Below, piece by piece: positions 1 through 6,120 of a stretch of 7,632 bases of DNA. Every line of letters begins with the position of its first letter. The stretch's first letter is position 1. This DNA comes from Comamonadaceae bacterium (GTDB lineage Bacteria; Pseudomonadota; Gammaproteobacteria; Burkholderiales; Burkholderiaceae), in assembly GCA_947505915.1 (NCBI GenBank), contig CANNNH010000063.1, positions 1 to 7,632 on the forward strand. Direction: 5' to 3'. The notes beneath the pieces are model-generated. The model made no database searches and had not been told where the DNA came from. It saw only the letters and a program-made list of their open reading frames with translations. A program made the position numbers and the translations under genes.

Positions 1-1212
1 CAGGTGCAGGTGCTCTCTAGCCTGTTCTTTCGCAACAAAGGCGCGTATGTGGTGGGCAAGGTCATCAACGGCTTTCAAGAGATACCGTTTGCATTGCCCA
101 TTTTGCACAACGGCAGCGGTCAGTTGGTCATCGACGCGGCCTTGTTTGGTGAAGAAGATTTGCTGATTTTGTTCAGCTTCGCGCGGGCTTACTTCATGGT
201 CGACATGGATGTACCCTCTGCGTATGTGCAGTTTTTGCGCAGCATGATGCCGCGCAAACCGCGTGCGGAAATCTACAATGCTTTGGGCTTGGCCAAGCAG
301 GGCAAGACCTTGTTCTACCGTGACTTGCTCTACCACCAGCGCCACAGCACCGATAAATTTCGCATTGCCCCAGGCATTAAGGGCATGGTCATGTTGGTGT
401 TTGATCAACCTTCGTTTCCGTTTGTGTTCAAGGTCATCAAAGACTTTTACCCGCCTCAAAAAGATACCTCGCGTGAGCAAATTCAGGGCAAGTATTTGCT
501 GGTGAAGCAACACGACCGCGTGGGGCGCATGGCCGACACCTTGGAGTACAGCAATGTGGCGTTTCCGCGTGAGCGTTTTGAAGACGAGTTGATTGCCGAG
601 ATTCAAAAATTTGCACCCAGTCAAATCGAGATCAACCGCCGTGCTGACAACGGTCAAGAAGAAGTGGTCATCAAACACGCTTACATCGAGCGGCGCATGA
701 TTCCTTTGAACATCTATTTACAAGAGGCGTTTGATGCAGGCTTGGACGATGTGCGAGCTAAAAGCCAAATGGAACGTGCGGTGGTGGAGTATGGCAATGC
801 CATCAAAGACTTGGTGGCAGCCAATATTTTCCCAGGCGATATGTTGTGGAAGAACTTTGGCGTCACCCGCCACGGCAAGGTGGTGTTTTACGACTACGAT
901 GAAATCGAGTACATCACCGATTGCAACTTCCGCCGTGTGCCTGCACCACGCAACGAAGAAGACGAAATGTCGGGCGAGGTTTGGTACCACGTCGGCCCCC
1001 ACGACGTCTTCCCCGAAACCTTTGGCCCGTTTTTGCTGGGCAACCCCAGCGTTCGCGAAGTATTCATGAAGCACCATGCAGACTTGCTGGACGCCAGTTT
1101 TTGGCAAGGTCATAAGGAAAAAATCAGCGATGGCCATGTACACGATGTGTTTCCGTACGAGGCCGACAAACGTTTTCAAATTCAACGCGCTGCTTTAGGC
1201 GCATCCCTTTAA
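1..1212 (+). CDS. aceK: Isocitrate dehydrogenase kinase/phosphatase, C-terminal part (5' end outside window)
   Basis: AceK is a cytoplasmic bifunctional enzyme that phosphorylates and dephosphorylates isocitrate dehydrogenase, switching carbon between the TCA cycle and the glyoxylate bypass. The open frame begins at base 1 without a real start, so about the first third of the usual 580-600 residue protein is missing. The visible 403 codons contain the whole kinase-like lobe. They include FVFKVIKD, whose lysine codon at 430-432 should be the ATP-binding lysine, and [12 protein letters not shown], the AceK signature. [10 protein letters not shown] has its catalytic-type Asp codon at 838-840 with a following Asn, and [11 protein letters not shown] has its metal-site Asp at about 892-894. 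I matched these by memory to E. coli AceK, which shares them almost residue for residue. The end ([10 protein letters not shown]...) is also typical, so the C-terminus is intact. There is no aceA or aceB beside it on the visible side; a thiolase gene follows after 19 bp. Confidence 0.96.
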   Translation, partial: QVQVLSSLFFRNKGAYVVGKVINGFQEIPFALPILHNGSGQLVIDAALFGEEDLLILFSFARAYFMVDMDVPSAYVQFLRSMMPRKPRAEIYNALGLAKQGKTLFYRDLLYHQRHSTDKFRIAPGIKGMVMLVFDQPSFPFVFKVIKDFYPPQKDTSREQIQGKYLLVKQHDRVGRMADTLEYSNVAFPRERFEDELIAEIQKFAPSQIEINRRADNGQEEVVIKHAYIERRMIPLNIYLQEAFDAGLDDVRAKSQMERAVVEYGNAIKDLVAANIFPGDMLWKNFGVTRHGKVVFYDYDEIEYITDCNFRRVPAPRNEEDEMSGEVWYHVGPHDVFPETFGPFLLGNPSVREVFMKHHADLLDASFWQGHKEKISDGHVHDVFPYEADKRFQIQRAALGASL

Positions 1213-1231
1213 TTTTTTTCAGGAGCATTTC

Positions 1232-2413
1232 ATGTCAGACCCCATCGTTATCGTCAGCGCCGCACGTACCCCCATGGGCAGCTTCCAAGGCGATTTTTCA
1301 GCCCTGTCTGCCCACGATTTGGGTGGTGTGGCCATTGCAGCTGCTGTGCAGCGTGCCGGTATTTCACCCGACCTCATCACCGAGGTGTTGTTGGGCAACT
1401 GTTTGATGGCTGGTCAAGGCCAAGCGCCTGCACGTCAAGCGGCATTCAAAGGTGGTTTACCTAAAAGCGCGGGTGCAGTGACCTTGTCCAAGATGTGCGG
1501 CTCTGGTATGCGAGCTGTCATGTTCGCGCACGACATTTTGAGTGTGGGTAGTCAAGACGTGATGATTGCAGGCGGCATGGAAAGCATGACCAATGCGCCT
1601 TACCTGATGTTGAAAGGCCGTGGTGGTTACCGCATGGGCCACGACAAAATTTACGATCACATGATGCTCGACGGATTGGAAGACGCTTACGAAGCCGGTC
1701 GCTCCATGGGCACCTTCGGGGAAGACTGCGCTGCGAAATACAACTTTAGCCGCGACGCACAAGACCACTTTGCCATGACCAGCGTTGAGCGTGCCAAGGC
1801 CGCCACCGCATCAGGCGCTTTTGCCGCGGAAATCTCACCCGTCATGGTGAAAGACCGCGCCGGTGAACGCTTTATCAGCGTGGATGAAGGCCCAGGCAAG
1901 GTCAAGCTCGACAAAGTCAAAACCTTGAAACCTGCATTCAAAAAAGACGGCACCATCACGGCAGCGTCTAGTTCATCCATCAACGATGGCGCTGCTGCTT
2001 TGGTGATGATGCGCGAAAGCACCGCCAAAAAACTGGGCTGCACACCCTTGGCACGCATTCTCAGCCACGCCACGTTTGCACAAGAGCCTGAGTGGTTCAC
2101 CACAGCCCCCGTGGGTGCCACACAACAAGCCTTGGCCCGTGCCGGTTGGAAGGTCAGCGATGTGGATTTGTGGGAGGTCAACGAAGCCTTTGCCGTGGTT
2201 CCCATGGCGCTGATGCACGAGATGAAAATCTCCCATGACATAGTGAATATCAACGGTGGCGCTTGCGCATTGGGTCACCCCATTGGTGCGTCAGGCGCTC
2301 GAATCATCGTCACTTTGTTGCATGCTTTGAAAGCCAAGGGCTTGAAAAAAGGCTTGGCCACTTTGTGCATTGGCGGCGGCGAAGGCACGGCCATGGCATT
2401 GGAGTTGGTTTAA
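1232..2413 (+). CDS. Acetyl-CoA C-acetyltransferase (thiolase)
   Basis: This 393-residue protein is a full-length thiolase. It condenses two acetyl-CoA to acetoacetyl-CoA or runs the reverse thiolysis. All active-site blocks are present: the nucleophilic Cys89 in SKMCGSGM, NEAF at 317-320, His349 in GGACALGHPIGASG (342-355), and the acid/base Cys379 in CIGGGEG. Length and the AGGMESM block (113-119) fit the AtoB/PhbA/ACAT group rather than the FadA subunit of the fatty-acid oxidation complex. Chain-length preference cannot be read from sequence. Two small departures from the usual consensus are a Ser where Asn is common in TITAASSSSINDGAAA (241-256), and GGGEG where GGGQG is usual. The ATG at 1232 is chosen because AGGAG (1221-1225) lies six bases before it and the protein begins with the standard PIVIVSAARTP strand. 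The 19 bp gap to aceK suggests co-transcription. It may serve acetoacetate use from leucine, ketone bodies or polyhydroxybutyrate metabolism. Confidence 0.95.
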   Translation: MSDPIVIVSAARTPMGSFQGDFSALSAHDLGGVAIAAAVQRAGISPDLITEVLLGNCLMAGQGQAPARQAAFKGGLPKSAGAVTLSKMCGSGMRAVMFAHDILSVGSQDVMIAGGMESMTNAPYLMLKGRGGYRMGHDKIYDHMMLDGLEDAYEAGRSMGTFGEDCAAKYNFSRDAQDHFAMTSVERAKAATASGAFAAEISPVMVKDRAGERFISVDEGPGKVKLDKVKTLKPAFKKDGTITAASSSSINDGAAALVMMRESTAKKLGCTPLARILSHATFAQEPEWFTTAPVGATQQALARAGWKVSDVDLWEVNEAFAVVPMALMHEMKISHDIVNINGGACALGHPIGASGARIIVTLLHALKAKGLKKGLATLCIGGGEGTAMALELV

Positions 2414-2436
2414 GTCACCATCAGCTTGCGGCCATG

Positions 2437-2500
2437 TAACTATTTGTTATTAACGATTTAGGAAATTTTTTTAAGTAATTTAGGCAAACAAGCCTTGAAA
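2437..2500. other. AT-rich segment upstream of the liu-type promoter
   Basis: Between the thiolase stop and the palindrome, the sequence is strikingly A/T-rich compared with the flanking genes, with runs such as a T7 tract near 2466-2472. No gene fits here. It could act as an UP-element or bent DNA helping the downstream promoter. I see no convincing intrinsic terminator for the aceK-thiolase unit: the short AGGC/GCCT pair at 2482-2495 is not followed by a T tract. Confidence 0.35.
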
Positions 2501-2512
2501 ACAGGAGGTTTG

Positions 2513-2536
2513 GTTGACGTTTACGTCAACGTCAAC
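2513..2536. promoter_or_regulatory. Palindromic operator with third half-site, probably LiuR/MerR type
   Basis: GTTGACGT (2513-2520) and ACGTCAAC (2523-2530) are perfect inverted repeats separated by TT. A second ACGTCAAC overlaps at 2529-2536, giving a third half-site 6 bp on. A TTGACGT-like palindrome with a two-base centre upstream of methylcrotonyl-CoA carboxylase genes fits my recollection of the sites bound by LiuR, the MerR-family regulator of leucine and isovalerate catabolism in proteobacteria. The assignment to LiuR is inference, because no regulator gene is visible here. Confidence 0.6.
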
Positions 2537-2542
2537 TAAAGT
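2515..2542 (+). promoter_or_regulatory. Candidate sigma-70 promoter for the liuB operon
   Basis: TTGACG at 2515-2520 matches the -35 consensus in five of six bases. TAAAGT at 2537-2542 matches the -10 consensus in four of six, with a 16 bp spacer. The inverted repeat covers the -35 box and much of the spacer, which is the place where a MerR-type regulator acts, although MerR promoters usually have a longer (19 bp) spacer. Transcription would begin near 2549, leaving a leader of about 20 bases before the liuB ATG. Confidence 0.35.
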
Positions 2543-2570
2543 CACCTCTCTTTGACTTTGTCGGCCTTCT

Positions 2571-4178
2571 ATGTCGGTTCTTAGCTCCCATTTGTCGTCA
2601 CGCGCAGCAGACTTTGCGACCAATGCTTTGGCCATGCAGGCGGCGGTGGACGATTTGCGTTTGCAGTTGCAAGCCAGCGCCTTGGGCGGGGGTGAGGCGG
2701 CGCGGGCCAAGCAGCTGGCGCGGGGCAAGCTCCCGCCGCGTGAGCGGGTGGCTTTGTTGCTCGACCCCGGTACGCCGTTTTTAGAACTCAGCCCCTTGGC
2801 CGCGCACGGCATGTACAACGGTGACGCGCCCTGTGCGGGTGTGATTGCTGGCATTGGGCGGGTCAGCGGCGTGGACTGCATGGTGGTCTGCAACGACGCC
2901 ACCGTCAAGGGCGGCACCTACTACCCGATGACGGTGAAAAAACACCTGCGTGCCCAAGAGGTGGCCCAGCAAAACCAGTTGCCCTGTATTTATTTAGTGG
3001 ACTCGGGCGGCGCCAACCTGCCTAACCAAGACGATGTCTTCCCTGATAAAGAACACTTTGGCCGCATCTTCTTCAACCAAGCCAATATGAGCGCCCAAGG
3101 CATCGCGCAAATCGCGGTGGTGATGGGCAGTTGCACCGCAGGCGGCGCCTATGTACCCGCCATGAGCGACGAGACCATCATCGTGAAAAACCAAGGCACC
3201 ATTTTCTTGGGTGGCCCGCCTTTGGTGAAGGCCGCGATTGGCGAGATCGTTTCCGCCGAAGACTTAGGGGGCGGCGATGTACACACCCGCCTGTCCGGCG
3301 TGGCCGACCATTTGGCCGACAACGACGCCCATGCTTTGGCGCTGGCCCGCGAGGCGGTGGCGCGCTTGAACCACCGCAAAGAGGTGCAACTGGCGGTAAG
3401 AGAAGCCCGCGCACCGCTGTACGACACGCAAGAGCTTTACGGCGTGATTCCCGCTGACACCAAAAAGCCCTATGACGTGCGCGAAATCATCGCCCGTATT
3501 GTGGATGGCTCGGAGCTGCACGAGTTCAAGCCGCGTTTTGGTGCGACCTTGGTCTGCGGTTTCGCCCATGTGGAGGGCATGCCCGTGGGCATCATCGCCA
3601 ACAACGGCGTGTTGTTTTCTGAATCGGCGCAAAAGGGCGCGCACTTCATCGAGCTGTGTTGCCAACGCAAAATTCCGCTGGTGTTTTTGCAAAACATCAC
3701 CGGCTTCATGGTGGGACGCAAGTATGAAAACGAGGGTATTGCTCGCCACGGCGCCAAGATGGTCACGGCTGTCGCCACCGCGCAAGTGCCCAAGTTCACC
3801 TTCATCATTGGTGGCAGCTATGGCGCTGGCAACTACGGCATGTGTGGCCGTGCTTTCAACCCGCGTTTTTTGTGGATTTGGCCCAACGCCCGCATCTGCG
3901 TGATGGGCGGCGAGCAAGCCGCCAGCGTGCTGGCGACGGTGCGCCGCGATGGCATCGAGGCCAAAGGCGGCAGCTGGAGCGCAGCCGAAGAAGCCGCCTT
4001 CAAGCAACCTTTGCTGGACCAATTTGCCCACCAATCCCACCCCTATTACGCCAGCGCCCGCCTTTGGGACGATGGTGTGATCGACCCCGCCGACACCCGA
4101 CGGGTGCTGGCGCTGGGCTTGTCCGCAGCGCTGAACGCGCCGATTTCCGAGACACGCTTTGGCGTGTTCCGCATGTAA
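2571..4178 (+). CDS. liuB: 3-methylcrotonyl-CoA carboxylase, beta (carboxyltransferase) subunit
   Basis: This is the carboxyltransferase half of 3-methylcrotonyl-CoA carboxylase (also called MccB). It moves the carboxyl group from biotin on the alpha subunit to 3-methylcrotonyl-CoA in cytoplasmic leucine breakdown. The length of 535 residues is normal. The N-terminal crotonase-like half carries [12 protein letters not shown] (108-119), [16 protein letters not shown] (144-159) and [16 protein letters not shown] (186-201). The C-terminal half carries [14 protein letters not shown] (373-386), [16 protein letters not shown] (414-429) and VMGGEQAA (444-451), ending in [11 protein letters not shown] and [19 protein letters not shown] (162-175) and KGGTYYP read like MCC; as I recall it, geranyl-CoA carboxylase (AtuC) differs at both places. 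No good Shine-Dalgarno precedes the ATG at 2571. That start is still preferred, because the protein then aligns with Pseudomonas LiuB from its first residues. It is the first gene after the palindromic operator, and its partner subunit lies at 6121. Confidence 0.95.
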   Translation: MSVLSSHLSSRAADFATNALAMQAAVDDLRLQLQASALGGGEAARAKQLARGKLPPRERVALLLDPGTPFLELSPLAAHGMYNGDAPCAGVIAGIGRVSGVDCMVVCNDATVKGGTYYPMTVKKHLRAQEVAQQNQLPCIYLVDSGGANLPNQDDVFPDKEHFGRIFFNQANMSAQGIAQIAVVMGSCTAGGAYVPAMSDETIIVKNQGTIFLGGPPLVKAAIGEIVSAEDLGGGDVHTRLSGVADHLADNDAHALALAREAVARLNHRKEVQLAVREARAPLYDTQELYGVIPADTKKPYDVREIIARIVDGSELHEFKPRFGATLVCGFAHVEGMPVGIIANNGVLFSESAQKGAHFIELCCQRKIPLVFLQNITGFMVGRKYENEGIARHGAKMVTAVATAQVPKFTFIIGGSYGAGNYGMCGRAFNPRFLWIWPNARICVMGGEQAASVLATVRRDGIEAKGGSWSAAEEAAFKQPLLDQFAHQSHPYYASARLWDDGVIDPADTRRVLALGLSAALNAPISETRFGVFRM

Positions 4179-4206
4179 TGTGTATGACTGACGAATTTCA
4201 TACACA
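4179..4206. promoter_or_regulatory. Inverted repeat before vapB, probable autoregulatory operator
   Basis: TGTGTATGA (4179-4187) and TCATACACA (4198-4206) are perfect 9 bp inverted repeats around a 10 bp centre. They begin directly after the liuB stop codon and end 14 bases before the vapB ATG. VapB antitoxins with their VapC partners commonly bind such palindromes to repress their own operon. TGTAAT at 4174-4179 could be a -10 box whose start point would fall in the left arm, but no matching -35 is clear. Confidence 0.55.
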
Positions 4207-4220
4207 ACGAGGCTGTGACC

Positions 4221-4502
4221 ATGCGAACCAACATTGATATTGACGACGACTTGATGGCGGCTGCCATGGCCGCCGGCAGCTTTAAAACCAAGCGCGAGGC
4301 AGTGGAAGAGGGCTTGCGATTGGTAGGCCGACGAAAAATTTATGACGGCTTGCTTGCCTTGCGCGGCAAATTGCAATGGGACGACACCGACGAGGGTTGG
4401 GCGCGGACCCAAGCGCAGAACCAGCAGCTAGTCACCGTACAAGAGCCCAAGGCTTCTTATCAAGCCAAGGGTGCATCCCGCAAAGGTGGCAAGTCCAAAT
4501 GA
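4221..4502 (+). CDS. vapB: VapB-family antitoxin
   Basis: A 93-residue type II antitoxin. The N-terminus MRTNIDIDDDLMAAAM, followed by KTKREAVEEGLRLV (22-35), is the classic pattern of the VapB antitoxin family (the group described by Pfam VapB_antitoxin): a short DNA-binding strand, then helices. Residues 44-53 (LLALRGKLQW) match the RGK-W element near the toxin-binding part. Residues 54-75 are acidic and Gln-rich. The tail (77-93) is rich in Lys, Gly and Ser and longer than I expect for this family. The ATG at 4221 is preferred over an in-frame GTG at 4215, because CGAGG at 4208-4212 is eight bases from the ATG and too close to the GTG. It overlaps vapC by four bases (ATGA), so translation is probably coupled. 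It should neutralise VapC and repress its own operon through the inverted repeat just upstream. Confidence 0.88.
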   Translation: MRTNIDIDDDLMAAAMAAGSFKTKREAVEEGLRLVGRRKIYDGLLALRGKLQWDDTDEGWARTQAQNQQLVTVQEPKASYQAKGASRKGGKSK

Positions 4503-4900
4503 TCTTGGTGGATACCAGTGTCTGGATTGACTTCTTTCGCGGTGACGGCGGCTCTTCAAGCACGGCCTTGGCGCAGTGCCTTGGGGATGCCAGTGTGGAG
4601 GTTGGCATGGCCGACTTGGTGCTGTTTGAGGTGATGCGCGGGTTTCGTGACAACCGCGCTGTGCGTGAGGCGCAATCGCTTTTGTGTGCTCTGCCTCAGG
4701 TTGAACTTGGCGGCACAGACAACGCGCTACTGGCCGCCGGTCGATACCGCCAATTGCGCGCCAAAGGGCGCAGCGTGAGCAGCCCCATAGATGTGCTGCT
4801 GGCCAGCTACTGCATGAACCACGGCCATGTTCTGCTGCACCGCGATGCCAACTTTGCGTCTCTGCAAATCCTCGCAGGCCTAGACACATGGCCACATTAA
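4499..4900 (+). CDS. vapC: VapC-family PIN-domain ribonuclease toxin
   Basis: A 133-residue PIN-domain protein, the toxin partner of VapB. VapC toxins are Mg-dependent endoribonucleases that cut tRNA or rRNA in the cytoplasm; the target here is unknown. The four expected acidic residues are visible: Asp5 in MILVDTSVWIDFF, Glu44 in VLFEVMRGF, Asp98 in SSPIDVLLASYC, and Asp116 in LLHRDANFASL. The toxin therefore appears intact rather than decayed. The frame is open upstream to 4376. The ATG at 4499 is the true start because the PIN domain begins with MILVDTS, it overlaps the vapB stop as ATGA, and AGGTGG lies at about 4484-4489. The length is normal. The next gene starts 82 bp downstream in the same direction. 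Confidence 0.92.
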   Translation: MILVDTSVWIDFFRGDGGSSSTALAQCLGDASVEVGMADLVLFEVMRGFRDNRAVREAQSLLCALPQVELGGTDNALLAAGRYRQLRAKGRSVSSPIDVLLASYCMNHGHVLLHRDANFASLQILAGLDTWPH

Positions 4901-4912
4901 CAGCCGTCATTG

Positions 4913-4936
4913 GGAGTCGCTTCGTCGCTGCGCTCC
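4913..4936. repeat. Imperfect hairpin between vapC and the dehydrogenase gene
   Basis: GGAG-T-CGC (4913-4920) can pair with GCG-CTCC (4930-4936), giving seven base pairs with one bulged T and a nine-base loop that itself repeats a CGCT/CGTCGCT theme. It is not followed by a T tract, so a rho-independent terminator is unlikely. It could be a REP-like element, an mRNA processing site within the operon, or chance. Confidence 0.3.
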
Positions 4937-4982
4937 TGGAGATAACACATTCATTTTTTCAATTTCTTGACAAAGACCAGCC

Positions 4983-6116
4983 ATGAACCACATCTACCAC
5001 CTGCCCGAACACCAAACCCTGCGCGACCAAATGCAGCGCTTCCTTGAGCGCGAAGTTGAGCCCTATGGCTTGGAATGGGAAAAAGCCGGCAAAGTGCCGC
5101 GTGAGGTGCTGCACAAAATGGGCCAAGCCGGTTTTTTTGGCTTGATGTACAGCAGCGAATACGGCGGTGCCGAGGCCGATGCGCTGACCAATTTGGTGTT
5201 TGCCGAAGCGCTGTCGCAGTCCACGTTTGCGGGCTTCATCGTTAGCGTGTTGGTACACACCGACATGGCCAGCCCGCATTTGCATCACGCTGGAACAGTT
5301 GCGCAAAAAGCCAAGTACATGCCCAGCATCATTGCCGGTGACACCATCAGCGCGGTGGCCATGACCGAGCCCGGTGCGGGGTCGGATTTGTCGGGCATGA
5401 GAAGCACCGCCAAGCGCGATGGCGACGGCTGGGTACTCAACGGCACCAAGATGTTCATCACCAACGGCGTGCATGCCAATGTGTATTTCGTCGCCGCCAA
5501 AACCGGCGAAGGCAAGCACCAAATGTCCATGTTCATTGTGGAAAAAGGCACGCCCGGGTTCAGCGTGGGCCGCTCTTTGGACAAAACCGGCTGGCTGTGT
5601 TCAGACACCGCAGAGTTGGTGCTGGACAACGTGCGCTTGGGCCCCGAGGCCTTGCTGGGCGAGCAAGACAAGGGCTTTTACGCTTTGATGCACAACCTGC
5701 AAACCGAGCGCATCGCTTTGGCGGCCATGGCGGTGGGCCACTGCCAGCGCGCCATTGAGCTGACCTTGGACTATGTGCGCCAACGCCAAGCCTTTGGCAA
5801 AGCGCTGTGGGATATGCAGCACATTCGCCAACGCATGGCCATGCTCGACGCCAAAACCCGTGCCGCGCGGCAACTCATGTACCACTGCGCTTGGTCGGTC
5901 ACCCAAGAACACGACATCGTGCAAGAGGTGTCCATGCTGAAAGCCCTGACCGGCGACTTGGTCAACGAAGTGGTGGGTGGTTGCCTGCAGTTTTGGGGCG
6001 GCATGGGCTATATGCGCGAAGCGCCTATCGAGCGCCTGTGGCGCGACGCCCGTGTGCTGGCCATCGGCGGCGGTGCCACCGAGGTGATGTTGGAAGAAGT
6101 GGCCAAGCGCTACTGA
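4983..6116 (+). CDS. Acyl-CoA dehydrogenase, possibly the isovaleryl-CoA dehydrogenase step
   Basis: A 377-residue FAD flavoenzyme that would introduce a trans-2 double bond into an acyl-CoA and pass electrons to electron-transfer flavoprotein. The signatures are clear: AMTEPGAGSD (126-135), NGTKMFITNG (153-162), RQRQAFGKAL (266-275) and CLQFWGGMGYMREAP (334-348). At the usual C-terminal catalytic position (YEGT in medium/short-chain enzymes) it reads IGGGATEVM (361-369), with glycine instead of glutamate. The base is probably Glu242 in LQTERIALA, the helix G site used by isovaleryl-CoA and long-chain dehydrogenases. The C-terminus also recalls AtuD citronellyl-CoA dehydrogenase as I remember it, so the substrate is uncertain. 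Position between the two methylcrotonyl-CoA carboxylase subunits favours isovaleryl-CoA or another branched acyl-CoA. The ribosome binding site before ATG 4983 is weak. The stop is four bases before liuD. Confidence 0.9.
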   Translation: MNHIYHLPEHQTLRDQMQRFLEREVEPYGLEWEKAGKVPREVLHKMGQAGFFGLMYSSEYGGAEADALTNLVFAEALSQSTFAGFIVSVLVHTDMASPHLHHAGTVAQKAKYMPSIIAGDTISAVAMTEPGAGSDLSGMRSTAKRDGDGWVLNGTKMFITNGVHANVYFVAAKTGEGKHQMSMFIVEKGTPGFSVGRSLDKTGWLCSDTAELVLDNVRLGPEALLGEQDKGFYALMHNLQTERIALAAMAVGHCQRAIELTLDYVRQRQAFGKALWDMQHIRQRMAMLDAKTRAARQLMYHCAWSVTQEHDIVQEVSMLKALTGDLVNEVVGGCLQFWGGMGYMREAPIERLWRDARVLAIGGGATEVMLEEVAKRY

Positions 6117-6120
6117 CCCC

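Noticed and set aside
2482..2495. AGGC/GCCT pair as a terminator for the aceK-thiolase unit
   Set aside because: Only four base pairs, and no T tract follows on either strand in the right place.
4151..4168. ACACGC/GCGTGT hairpin at the end of liuB as a terminator
   Set aside because: The stem is perfect (6 bp) but lies within conserved codons of the LiuB C-terminus and is not followed by a T tract.
3264..4412. A 382-codon open frame on the - strand, opposite liuB and vapB
   Set aside because: It is a shadow of the GC-rich codons of liuB. It spans the liuB/vapB junction, its composition (rich in His, Gly, Ala, Val) looks like antisense translation, and it matches no family I know.
4376..4498. 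Upstream extension of the vapC frame to 4376
   Set aside because: The extra 41 residues lie wholly within vapB in another frame and lack domain character; the PIN domain begins at the ATG of 4499, which overlaps the vapB stop.
4967..4972. TTGACA, a perfect -35 consensus before the dehydrogenase gene
   Set aside because: It is only 10 bases from the ATG at 4983, so a -10 box and leader would fall inside the coding region; no -10 is seen.
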